Assembly: GCA_003013855.2 (NCBI GenBank)
Contig: ML058433.1
Span: 6,819,966-6,883,965, forward strand
DNA length: 64,000 nt
Direction of reading: 5' to 3'
Origin: Liriodendron chinense
Lineage: Eukaryota; Streptophyta; Magnoliopsida; Magnoliales; Magnoliaceae
In this document: positions 1 through 9,662 of the stretch, piece after piece
How the letters are laid out: each line of letters opens with the position of its first letter
Position numbering within the stretch: the stretch's first letter is position 1
Notes under the pieces: model-generated
What the model saw: the letters and a program-made list of their open reading frames with translations, nothing else
Told to the model about the DNA's origin: nothing
Database searches by the model: none
Program-made: the position numbers and the translations under genes

Positions 1-691
1 GTTCTTAAGTAGTTTTTCTTAGTCTTATGATGACTCATGGATGTTTGGGAGAATTACTTAATTTCTTATTTGGTTTGTATCAGTCTAGACCTGTATGATC
101 CGAGGAATCGGAGTGCGCTCTAGCACTATGATCTTCATGAAGGGACTTCCTACCAAAGTTCTACTTTTCTGATTTTCTAAAATATGTATGGACTGTGCAT
201 GTGATTTGAATCAAGTTCAAATCCTGATCTAGCCTTGTCTTGTGACAGGACTTGAGGATGGTTATGATTGTGAACTGGACCTTTTGGAAAGGGGAATGAC
301 CTATGCAATTGAGCATGCTCAGCTCAGCCTACATTGAGTGAATCTTATGCATAGAACTTACATATGACAGATTGTATGATTTAACAGCTCTATCATCTGA
401 CTAGATAGACCTTAATGTCGATTCTAGTTGAGAGAATGAAAAACCACAGCGGATTGAACATCAAGGATTGCTACAAGTGGATCCTTGAACCCCTAGTGCC
501 TTTTTATAATTGTCTACATTCAAATTAGTTTAAAATTGCTATTCACATCAATTCTATTTAAAATCTGATTATTAGCTTTCAATACACACTTTTAGATGTG
601 TTTGTGAAATCCTACATAAGTCCCTGTGGATCGACCTCGGTCTTACCGAGATTATTACTACATCGCAACCCTACACTTGGGGAAGCGAACA
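1..691 (+). repeat. 3' portion of an Element D-family LTR (solo LTR or 3' LTR)
   Basis: This stretch matches, in the opposite orientation, the LTRs of Element D at 5686-7283 and 14438-16079. It ends in the same terminus (...GGGGAAGCGAACA). A hairpin CTCGGT-CTT-ACCGAG lies at 636-650. The bases straight after it, gcaag (692-696), agree with uninterrupted sequence of the related Element B (gagcaagtgagtgcc near 41650), so this is an LTR inserted in Element 1 rather than a deletion junction. The left end is outside the window, so solo and full-length states cannot be separated. Confidence 0.85.
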
Positions 692-695
692 GCAA

Positions 696-2066
696 GTGAG
701 TGCCATTCTCACTCAAAAGACCTCCCCCCCAAAAAAAAAAAAAAAAAAAAAAAAAATCAAGGATCCCGGTAGTCCCACAATTTCATGTATCATTGGTGAC
801 TACAGGATTGAGCGTGCATTATTAGACTTGGGGGCAAGTGTAAACTTGATCCCGTACTCGGTATACGAGCAATTGGGTCTTGGGGAATTAAAACCCACCA
901 AGACCACATTGCAACTCGCTGACAGATCCATCGATGTACCGAGAGGGATAGTTGAGGATGTGCTAGTCCAATTGACAAATTCTACTACCCGGTAGATTTC
1001 ATCGTCTTGGACTCACAATCGGTTATTGATGTTTGCACCCAAATACCGGTTATTCTAGGCCACCCCTTCCTTGCTACATCAAACGCAATCATCAATTGCC
1101 GAAATGGGGTGATGCAATTGTCCTTTGGGAACATGACATTGGAGGTAAATGTGTTCCACTTGGGCAAAAGGCATAGGGATGATGATGATGTCCATGAGGT
1201 AGACTTCATTGAATCCATTGTAGAAGAGGAGTTTGTTTTAAATCAGAATCTTGATCCTCTAGATGTTCTTTGCTTCGATCCCTTTGAGGATTGGGGCGAT
1301 GATGATGGCCCCCATGAGGTAAACATGATAGAATCCATGGAAGATAGGGAGTTTCTCCAACATGATCTACCTGAAAGATTGGAGACATACATGGCACACT
1401 CCAAGGATGAAACTTATTTGACTATTAATGAGGCATTGGAAGTGCCAATTTCTGAAAATGTATTTGACAAGACACCAATTTCTAAGTTCAACACATTTAT
1501 TATGCAGGATTTGGAAGAATTGGTGCTTGATTTGCCTATGGAGAGGACAATTTTTGAAAACGTAGTGGTTGACCTCTTCCAACCTACACAAGTGACCGAG
1601 AAGGTCGAAGTTTCCTACACTCTTGAGGAGTGTTTGGCATATTTTGAGGATTGGAATGGTCCTATGATCTGTGACATTATCAATGCCTTAAGGGAAACTT
1701 CACCAGTGCCTATAAAGAATCTTTCAACAAAGTATGAAATTGATCTATCAATTGTGGAAGCACTGGTGAAATCTGATTTTTGTAGAGATCATAACAACTT
1801 GTGAAGAAGAAATACAAGTCTCCATATCTCTTTGGGTTGTTCAAACCAAAGAACACCACTTTTGGGATGACTCGTATTTAATAAATTTTTGCCCAGACAA
1901 GATGGAAAGGAGATCCATATTCAATGATTTCCAACCAATGCAATTCTCCTTTCCTAGTACATGTGACAATTTTATTGAGGAATCCTTTGAAATTTTCCAG
2001 CAGGATTTTCAATAGGTTAGACTGGGTGATGTCACCATTGTACTTTCAAAAGCAGGATGGTTGATA
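696..2066 (+). pseudogene. Retropepsin plus acidic tail of Element 1 (frameshifted)
   Basis: This is a fragment of the gag-protease polyprotein. The aspartic protease signature DLGAS is encoded at 824-838, followed by the flanking block YSVYEQLGLGELKPTKTTL typical of plant Athila-like retropepsins, and by a GHPFLATSNAIIN segment. Relative to Element B one base is missing near 971, shifting the frame between 995 and 1007. Reading then continues open to 1803 as an acidic region with the block LEECLAYFEDW, and degenerates afterwards; homology to Element B's tail can be followed to a SKAGW-like end near 2061. An A homopolymer of about 25 bases (732-757) has expanded near the start compared with B. 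There is no RT downstream. It is non-functional as it stands. Confidence 0.85.
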
Positions 2067-2365
2067 GTCCTATTAAAAAATTTGTTACACCACCTGATGA
2101 TCTTGCTTAACTTTGTACTTTTGGATGTTATAATGATAATCGATCTCCTAGTCTGATGGAGAGCTTCTTTCTAAAAAGGCGGGTTAGGTAACTTTTATTG
2201 CTTTACGTAGATTAGGTTTAGTTGTTTTCCTATCTTAGTTTTACTGCTTTAGTGGATTTAGTTGTCAGAGTTGTAGACTCTCATGATCGACTCTCTCAGG
2301 TACTATTGTTCTCACTCTCTTATATTTTACCATTGCTCTCATGTTCATACTCATTGCATATCTTT

Positions 2366-2402
2366 TTACATTGAGGACAATGTAAGATTTGGTTGGGGGG
2401 TG
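2366..2402 (+). promoter_or_regulatory. Internal hairpin plus polypurine-like tract (Element 1)
   Basis: A perfect 8-bp inverted repeat TTACATTG-AGGA-CAATGTAA (2366-2385) is followed at once by GATTTGGTTGGGGGGTG, nearly the same as the polypurine tract at the 3' LTR. The pair recurs in Elements B, D and 2. A role as a second plus-strand primer is an inference. Confidence 0.6.
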
Positions 2403-2883
2403 AGATGAGATTCTCTCATCTAGCAGTTTGCAACATTTCGAGCATCATATGTGCAAATTTTTTCAAATTTTTTAAAAATTCAAAACTCTTTTAGAAAACC
2501 TTATTTCTATGCACTCGGGATGATATGGGTATAAGAAAAGGAGATATGAAGTGATAATTGTTGTAAGTCTTGAACTACTTCTAATATAATGGTTTTATCT
2601 ATGAATTCCCCTATTTATGTGATCGATAGAAAATTTGAACACTTTTACACCTAGTTCACATTACACGAGTTTCATGGGTTGAAAGAATTATGTGATTTGT
2701 GGATTGGCTAGACCAAGATTTGAGGTGTTGAGGAACCAAGCCGGAGTATTTTGTCCATCCTTGTCCATGGGAAAATAACGAAAGATATGGATTTCTAAAA
2801 ATCCTATCTAATGTAAAAGAAAAAGGAAAATGAAGGATGAAAACATGGGAATGATGGAGAATTTGGTGAAAAAATTCCGAAAA

Positions 2884-2981
2884 GGGCTACCTATTACCAA
2901 CCGGGGGATGGTCTATCCATAACCAAAGTTGGAAATGGGACGTAGTGTGAAAGCCGTCGGAAGGACGGTAAGGCAAATTCC
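2884..2981 (+). other. Conserved noncoding block (Element 1 copy)
   Basis: About 100 bp, beginning gggctacctattaccaacc and ending ggtaaggcaaattcc, is nearly identical in Elements B, D and 3 although flanking noncoding DNA is much more diverged. It contains a small hairpin with stem CCGTC/GACGG and loop GGAAG. It has no long open frame. Confidence 0.7.
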
Positions 2982-3588
2982 TCTAATAGGCTTGTTGTTG
3001 ATCTATACACCTTGAGATCTATAGTTTAGTTGATTTATGAAGAAGATGATCCTATAAACTCATGAGATGAGCCATCACTATGCACATTAGGTTGAATTTT
3101 GTTCAAAGTTCTTCTATTTATCAATCAATCAGCGGGAATTCTATATGAACACTTTCTGTGTTTTGAGAGTTTAAGGTTGCAACCTTTATCACCCAGTCTC
3201 TCTAATTTTTGCACCTGTATGTTTTGGAATGTATAGAAGCATTGTTTCTGAAGGAGAGTTGGATTTTGGAAGATTGAACTTGTTTCACGCATGTTTTGCT
3301 CGGGACTAGCAAAAAGCTGGTTGGGGTGTGTGTTGAGCTTCCATTTTATACATTTTCTAGCCCATTACATCACATCACATGCATGGTTTGCATGCTTAAA
3401 AGACCCATCTAATGCTTGTTTAGTGTATATAGGAATGAAAGAGAGAAGTCATGAATTTGTTGCTAAAATGGTCCTTTGGAACCACATTGAAGTTACTGAA
3501 AAGAAGCCCTGAAGAATCGCTTAAGAAAGACCTGGATCGGCCAGAATAAAAGAAGATTTCAGCATATATAAAAGAAGGTCACCGGGCG

Positions 3589-3790
3589 TCCGCCCAACAT
3601 CTGACCGGGCGCCCGAAATTGGATGATAATATGCTGAACCCGTTGGTGATTTCTGGACCTAACCGAGTGCCCGACCAACATCTGGTCTGGTGCCCGATAT
3701 TCAAAAGAGATTTCACAAAAACATACTGACCGAATTCAAGCATGGTCAGGCGCCCGACCACTACCTGACCAGGAGCTCGCCCAAAGTCCG
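3589..3790 (+). promoter_or_regulatory. U3 array of CGGGCGCCCG-type palindromes (Element 1 LTR)
   Basis: Several copies and variants of a GACC-GGGCGCCCG-type motif, at intervals of tens of bases, lie just upstream of the TATA box. The same kind of motif fills the corresponding place in the copia-like solo LTR F (35345-35665). Confidence 0.65.
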
Positions 3791-3843
3791 ACAACAGACT
3801 AAGTGCATAAGTTTCTACGCAATCTGAGGCGGTTCGAGGTTTT

Positions 3844-3853
3844 CCTATAAAAG
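3844..3853 (+). promoter_or_regulatory. TATA box of Element 1 LTR
   Basis: CCTATAAAAGGACACC matches the plant TATA consensus. The same CTATAAAAGGACACC sits at the equivalent place in Element B's LTRs (38772-38786). Confidence 0.7.
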
Positions 3854-4026
3854 GACACCTTGGCATCCTTGCTAAGGTATCTTAGAAGAGTTCTAAGTTC
3901 GTGGGGAGCAAGGGAGATCATCGTGGAGCGACCGCAACTCATCCAACTAGGGTTTTTTCTAGTTTTTCATGTCTTTATGTAGTTTTTCTTTAAATTCTAG
4001 TTGAAGCATGATAATGCTCGGCTAGA

Positions 4027-4050
4027 ACCTCTTAGCTAAGGCTAAGAGGT
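4027..4050 (+). promoter_or_regulatory. Leader hairpin (Element 1 LTR)
   Basis: A perfect 10-bp inverted repeat ACCTCTTAGC with loop TAAG, about 180 bp downstream of the TATA box and so inside the predicted transcript leader. It is conserved in every Athila-like LTR of the window that extends this far. In Element B the middle of the stem changes on both sides together (CTTAGC to CTCAGC, GCTAAG to GCTGAG). Confidence 0.75.
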
Positions 4051-4666
4051 GAAGCTTGTGAGTAGTTATCATGTTGGATTCGTTCTAATTCAAGTACTTT
4101 GCTTAAAGTTTTAATTTTTAAGTTCTAGTTTGAATAAAAGTGATATTTTTGGATGTTTTATGAGAGTTCATGTGCTTCGGACATGAGTTCCTTGCAATTC
4201 TCTGAAATTATTATGTTTGGATTGGTTAGATTCGAATTGTGGTAACCCTAGAGCATACCATAGTCCATTGGCATGGTCGTTACTTCGAAGGCTACGTGTT
4301 TAACTTCTACGTGCTTCATTAGAACTAGAACCTTATTCTTCAACTTGAGTAGGGATTGTTTGTGTTTGAATGCCAAATCTTCCAATTAGAAGAGAGATAG
4401 AACTTCAATTCTAGTTGTGTTAGGCTTGGATGAATGAATTCACATGAGGGCTATCACAAGTGGATCCTCAAAAGCCTTAGTTCCCTTTAATTACAAATTT
4501 TTACAATTACTGTTTTAAGTTAGTTTATAAACTTGAAATCCTTAATTCCTTAAATTTGAAATTGCTGGAACAATTTGAATTGGTTTACCTTATTCCCTGT
4601 GGATCGACCTCGTTCTTACCGAGAATTATTACTACATTGCAGCCTTGCACTTGAGGCGGGCGAACA

Positions 4667-5685
4667 ACAAGGATGGACAAAGTACCCCGGCTTGGTTCCT
4701 TAACACCTGAAATTTAAGCCTAGCCAATCCAAAAATCTACATAATCCTTTTAAACCATAAGAATCGTGTAACGTGAACTAGGCTCAAAAGTGTTTAAACT
4801 TTCTATCAATCACATTAATAGGGGAATTCAAATTGAAAACTATCATATTATAGGTCCTTTAAGAGTTTCAAAATCTTCTCACTCCATCTCTCTTCTTTTC
4901 ATAGTTATGACATTTCAAGTGCATATAAACATGGTTCTCGAAAGGAGTTATGAATTTTCAGAAAAAATTGAAAATTTTCTACATAATTGCTCGAAATGTC
5001 ACAAAAGTTAGATTCATCTAGGAATCCTAGATTCATTTAGGAATCTCCACCCCACAACCAAAACTTTACATTGTCCTCAATGTAAGAAAACATGCAATAA
5101 ATGCAACATGAGAGCAATGTCAAAATAAAGGGGAGTGAGAAAGAGAGAGATCACCTGAGAATACATTGCATGGCAAAATTGGCTTTTAGAGATGGGTTAC
5201 TTCACAAACTAAGATTACTAATCAAAGCAAATCCTAATGCAATCTAATTCTAGGAAAGGGATTAAAAATCTAAACCATCCTCCATTAGACTAGGAGGTTA
5301 ATTCCAACAACTCATCCAAAAGCATAAAGTCGAGAAGAATCATTAGATGGATCAAAAGGTTTCACAGTAATGTCATCCATGATCCTGCTTTACAATATAC
5401 ATGTGTGTAAATGATTATGATAAGCCACCGAAAATTCCAAAAAGGAATTTCAGCGGGTTTCTTAATGTTTTCACCACATGTATAAGAAGAGACATCATCA
5501 TATTTATAAAAAAAATGTCTTCATTCAGATTTTCCTAGGCAATAATATTGCAAGTATGGGTCATCCCAGGGTTGGTAGAGTTCAGTATGCATGATCCATA
5601 GAGGTGTGGAAACATGAATTAATTTTTCAGCACAATAAAGTGTTGGTTTCACATCCTACTCTCGGCTAATGTCATATGCCGATAC
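4667..5685 (-). other. Element 2 tail remnant and 3' noncoding region
   Basis: Minus-strand sequence collinear with the end of the Element B tail and its 3' region. Next to the Element D insertion, a short frame reads WDDPYLQYYC (about 5540-5575), which resembles both the B tail (FWDDPYLNNF) and the region just before the integrase of Element D (LWDDPYLFKYC). Stops and indels follow. The hairpin and polypurine-like pair lies at 5047-5085. No other gene is seen. Confidence 0.65.
5047..5085 (-). promoter_or_regulatory. Internal hairpin plus polypurine-like tract (Element 2)
   Basis: On the minus strand the perfect inverted repeat TTACATTG-AGGA-CAATGTAA (5066-5085) is followed by a slightly decayed purine tract (TGGTTGTGGGGT, 5047-5058). 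The hairpin is identical to that of Element 1. Confidence 0.55.
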
Positions 5686-6469
5686 TGTTCGCTTCCCCAA
5701 GTGTAGGGTTGCGATGTAGTAATAAACTCAGTAATACCGAGGTCGATCCACAGGGACTTATGTAGGATGTCACAAACTCATCCACAAGTTTCTATTGAAA
5801 CTAACAATCAAAGTTTGAATAGAATGTGTGTGATTAACAGTTTAAGCTAATTGACTGTAAACAAGTATAAGAAGGCACTAGGGGTTCGAGGATTCACTTG
5901 TAGCAATCCTCGATGTTCAATCCGCTGTGGTTTCCCATTCTCTCAACTAGAATCACCAGTCAGGTCTATCTAGTCGGATGATAGAACTGTTAAACCAGAA
6001 GTCTGTAACATGTAAGTTCTGTGCATAAAGTTCACTCAACTCTAGGCTGATCTGAGCATGCTCATTGCATAGGTCATTCACCTTTTCTATATGTCCAATT
6101 CCCAATCATAACCATCCTCAAGTCTTCTCACAAGACAAGGCTAGATCATGATTTGAACTGGATTCAAATTATATGCACAGTCCATACATATTCCAGATAA
6201 TCAACCAAAACTAGAACTTTGGCATGAAGCCCCTTTATGAAGAGCTTGGTACTAGAGCGCACTCCAATTCCTCGGATCATACAGGTCTAGACCGTTGCAA
6301 ACAAATTAAGAAGATAAGTAATTCATCCAAACATCCATGAGTCATCACAAGACTAAGAGAAATTACTTAAAAACTTGTATAAACTTCAAACCTTAGTTCA
6401 TAATCATGAATTCCAAACTGAAAACCACTTAACTACGAATTAAAACATCTTGGATACACTACAAGCTTC

Positions 6470-6493
6470 ACCTCTTAGCCCTAGCTAAGAGGT
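6470..6493 (-). promoter_or_regulatory. Leader hairpin (Element D 3' LTR)
   Basis: Stem ACCTCTTAGC/GCTAAGAGGT with loop TAGG on the minus strand. An identical copy lies at 15223-15246 in the 5' LTR. The stem equals that of Element 1 while the loop differs by one base. Confidence 0.7.
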
Positions 6494-6765
6494 TTAGCTG
6501 CTCATGATCCAAGGAAACATGAAACAACTACAAAAAGCATAAAAACAGCAAAGCAAACCAAAAGGAGTTGTGAAACTCCAATCTTCACTTTCACAGCCTC
6601 CAACCTCGCTTGAACCCTTCTAGGATACCCTAGAAACAATCCCTAGGTGTTTATTTATAGTTTGGCGACTCCCCAACGTCGGAAGAATCGGAAATTTGCG
6701 TAACACTTACGCAGCGCAGAGAATTTCGGGAAGAAATTAGAAAGTTCCAACTCAGTACGCATGGC

Positions 6766-7051
6766 CGACCGGTCATGACCGGTCGGCCTCAAGTGAAAAC
6801 ACTCCAGCAGGTATGCCCGACCGGTCGGGCCTCGTAGAACATCAGTCCAGCAAGCCTATCCGACCGGTCAAGACCGGTCGGATGTTTTCATCCACACTAC
6901 AGCAGCAATGTCGGTCCTTTTCAATGAAGTTCCAGCACATATGTCCGACCGGTCAAGACCGGTCGGACGTCTTCAGTAGGAGCCTAATCTGCATGGCTGA
7001 CCGGTCACTGACCGGTCTGGCTTCCTTGGCCGACCGGTCACGACCGGTCAG
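6766..7051 (-). promoter_or_regulatory. U3 array of GACCGGTC palindromes (Element D 3' LTR)
   Basis: About six full or partial copies of an 18-bp palindrome, consensus GACCGGTCATGACCGGTC, with spacings of roughly 30-85 bp. The central two bases vary (AT, AA, AC). Each half, GACCGGTC, is itself palindromic. The array lies upstream of the TATA-like box. Apparent proteins here (repeating DRS motifs) are by-products of the repeat. Confidence 0.85.
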
Positions 7052-7631
7052 CCCTCTTTTCTTCTTGTATTTTTCCTTTCTTTCTTCTACTTTCTTTTCT
7101 TCTTTAGTTCTTTCTTTCTTTATTAGAATAGTTCCAAATGAGCTCATTATATCTTCAATTGAGTAGAGTCCACCCTCAATCCTGTAGTCACAAAACATGC
7201 ATTGAATTAGCTTCCAAACCATACAAACCTTGCACAATGAGTGATGAATTGGGGTTAGAATATGCATAATTAAGAGCTCAACACACCCCCCAACCAGCAT
7301 TTTGCTAGTCCCGAGCAAAACATGCGTGAAACTAATCCTATTCTTCAAAAACTCAACTCTCCTTCAGAAACCCTCCTTCTATACATTCCAAGGTACATAA
7401 GCATAAGATTCAGAAATATTAGGCGACAGAGGTTGAAACCGTAAACCCTCAAAACATAATAAGCATTTATATGAAATTCCCGCTGATTGGTTGATAAATA
7501 GAAAGACTTGAACAAATTTCACCTAGTGTGGGTACTGAAAATTCATTCCACGAGTTTCTAGGATTATCTTCTTCATAGATCAACTAGACTATAGAACTCA
7601 AGGTACATAGAGCCACATCAAGCCAATGACA

Positions 7632-7730
7632 GGAATTTGCCTTACCGTCCTTCCGACGACTTTCACACTACGTCCCATTTCCGGCTTTGGTTATGGGTAG
7701 ACCATCCCCCGGTTGGTAGTAGGTAGCCCT
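7632..7730 (-). other. Conserved noncoding block (Element D copy)
   Basis: The same ~100-bp block as at 2884-2981, 21316-21415 and 49722-49820. In the hairpin, the first stem base is T instead of C, which still pairs with G as a wobble. Confidence 0.7.
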
Positions 7731-8204
7731 AATCGGAATTCTCCACCATTTTTCCACATTCCCAATTTCATCCTTCCTTTTCCTTTTTCTTTTTAAATTA
7801 GATAGGATTTTTAAAAATCCATATCTTTCATTATTTTCCCATGGACAAGGATGGACAAAGTACCCCGGCCTGATTTCTCAATACCTTAATTCAAAGTTTA
7901 GCTAATTCATAAGTCACATAATCCCTTCAACTCATGAAAATCGTGTAATGTGAACTAGGTGTAAAAGTGTTCAGATTTCCTATCAATCACAAAAATAGGG
8001 GAGTTCACATATAAAACCATTATGCTATGAGAGATTGCAGACATCCAGCCCCATACACTTCATATCTCCTCCTCTTATGCTCATATCAACTTGAATGCAT
8101 AAAACCGGTGTTTTCCAAAAGAGTTTCGAATTTTTGAAAAATCGAAAAAATTTCCACATGATTGCTTGAAATGTTGCAAATCGCTGGAGTCATCCAAGTG
8201 ATCC

Positions 8205-8240
8205 TACACCCCCCAACCAAATTTTGCATTGTCCTCAATG
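8205..8240 (-). promoter_or_regulatory. Internal hairpin plus polypurine-like tract (Element D)
   Basis: Minus strand: CATTG-AGGA-CAATG (8227-8240 region), then TTTGGTTGGGGGGTGT (8205-8221). The purine tract matches the 3' polypurine tract nearly base for base. Confidence 0.6.
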
Positions 8241-8420
8241 AAAAAGATGTACAATGAGCAAAACATGAGAGCAATTTGAAAATAAAAGGGAGTGAGGAAT
8301 GATAGTACCTGAGAGAGTGAAAAGTGGAGATCTTCCTCCTTCTAACAAACCTATGAAAACGAAAACAAAAGCAGCAAAATCCTAATCCTAACTACTCTAT
8401 ACCTCCATCAGACTAGGAGA

Positions 8421-9662
8421 TCAATCATCCTGATACACAGGATCATTCAGATGTATGAACATACCTTCTGAAGGGAAGTTTTCAAAGAACAGCTTTAATC
8501 GCTGCCCATTTGCTTTAAAAATGTTGCCGTTCCTTGGATTTAACAGCTCGACAGTCCCATATGGATAGACAGTTTGCACAATGTAGGGACCGGTCCACCG
8601 AGATCTCAATTTTCCCGGAAATAGATGTAAGCGAGAATTATACATGAGGACTTTTTGATTTATCGTGAATGTCTTGCGAAGAATATTCTTATCATGGAAT
8701 ATCTTCGTCTTATCCTTGTATATTCTTGCATTCTCATAAGCTTCATTCCGGATTTCTGCAAGTTCATTCAATTGTAGTTTGCGTAACGAGATTGCCTTGT
8801 CAGGATTGAAATTCATCTTCTTAATAGCCCAATACGCCTTATGTTCCAACTCCACAGGCAAGTGACAAGCCTTCCCATAGACAAGTCTATAGGGAGACAT
8901 TCCAATAGGAGTTTTAAAGGCAGTACGGTAAGCCCAAAGCGCATCGGTAAGTCGAAGTGACCAATCCTTGCGATCGGGATTCACCGTTTTTTCTAAAATG
9001 TGTTTAATCTCCCTATTGGATATCTCGGCTTGTCCACTAGTTTGTGGGTGATAGGGAGTGCTCACTTTGTGCGTTACGCCATATTTCTTCATTAATGCTT
9101 CAAAAGGGCGATTGCAAAAGTGAGACCCTCCATCACTTATGATGACTCGAGGCGTTCCAAATCGGGAAAGAATGTTTTCTTTTAAGAATCGAATGACCGT
9201 TTTATGGTCATTATTCTGGCAAGGGATGGCCTCGACCCATTTGGAAACATAATCAACGGCAAGCAAGATGTATAAGTTTCCAAAGGAAGATGGGAATGGG
9301 CCCATGAAATCGATGCCCCAACAATAAAAAATTTCGATAATTAAGATGGGATTGAGTGGCATCATATTTCTACGGGAGATTCCTCCTAATTTCTGACAGG
9401 GTTCGCAAGCTTTGCAAAACTCATGTGTGTCTTTGAACATGGTGGGCCAATAAAACCCACATTGCAGAATTTTCGCTGTGGTCTTTTTAGCCGAAAAATG
9501 GCCACCACATGGTTGAGAATGACAGAAGGAGAGGATACTTTGTTGCTCATCATCTGGGACACATCTCCTTATGATTTGATCGGGACAATACTTGAACAAG
9601 TATGGGTCGTCCCATAGAAATTTTCGTACCTCTGAGAAGAATCTATCCTTATCTTGCTTTTT
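8421..9662 (-). pseudogene. Integrase portion of the Element D polyprotein, after an in-frame stop
   Basis: It continues in the same frame as the upstream gag-RT-RNase H frame, separated only by the TGA at 9663-9665, so it is the C-terminal third of one polyprotein. The zinc-binding domain (HHCC type, His at HSQPCGGHF and Cys pair CKACEPC) is encoded at about 9390-9530. The catalytic triad is present: Asp in GIDFMG (about 9315), Asp in ISDGG (about 9140), Glu in GQAEISNREIK (about 9030). A C-terminal region with a WTGPYIV-like block follows, to a stop at 8421-8423. The integrase family joins retroelement cDNA ends to host DNA. All key residues are intact; only the upstream stop would prevent synthesis as a fusion. 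Confidence 0.9.

Larger units (their letters stand above)
2067..3330 (+). other. 3' noncoding region of Element 1, with polypurine tract
   Basis: No ORF is recognisable here. It holds an internal hairpin and polypurine-like stretch (2366-2402), a block conserved among elements (2884-2981), and the 3' polypurine tract GCTGGTTGGGGTGTG (3316-3330) directly before the 3' LTR. The segment from about 2745 to 2830 (ccatgggaaaataacg onward) is also shared with Elements B, D and 3. Confidence 0.75.
692..4666 (+). mobile_element. Element 1: RT-less Athila-like Ty3/gypsy element, 3' part
   Basis: The visible part comprises a broken protease-tail ORF, a 1.26-kb 3' noncoding region, a polypurine tract and a 3' LTR (3331-4666). 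The 5' LTR and gag lie beyond the D-family LTR that cuts the element at 691. It has the same layout as Element B: retropepsin, then an acidic tail, with no reverse transcriptase or integrase core. After its 3' LTR the sequence switches to the minus-strand interior of Element 2 (acaaggatggacaaag), so it is inserted in Element 2; acaag (4667-4671) is the likely TSD, but the other copy is off-window. Confidence 0.8.
3331..4666 (+). repeat. 3' LTR of Element 1
   Basis: Starts TGTTGAGCTTCC immediately after the polypurine tract and ends ...GGGCGAACA (1336 bp). In order it holds: a GC-rich palindromic array (3589-3790); a TATA box (3844-3853); a leader hairpin (4027-4050); and the U5 block ccctgtggatcgacctcg near the end, typical of Athila-lineage LTRs. 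It is related to, but clearly diverged from, the Element B LTRs. Confidence 0.85.
5686..7283 (-). repeat. 3' LTR of Element D
   Basis: On the minus strand it starts TGTTGAGCTC and ends GGGGAAGCGAACA (1598 bp). It carries a palindromic array (6766-7051), a TATA-like CTATAAATAAAC near 6650-6661, the leader hairpin (6470-6493) and the U5 block near 5730-5750. Confidence 0.93.
7284..8420 (-). other. 3' noncoding region and polypurine tract of Element D
   Basis: The minus strand reads from the integrase stop to the 3' LTR. It contains the internal hairpin and purine tract (8205-8240), the conserved block (7632-7730), and the 3' polypurine tract GCTGGTTGGGGGGTG (7284-7298). There is no gene. Confidence 0.8.

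Noticed and set aside
6813..7166. Open frames with repeated DRS(G)LV-type residues (also 15566-15808, 42806-43015, 46737-47000, 50516-50719)
   Set aside because: They are translations of the palindromic repeats, found on both strands, and no such protein family is known to me.
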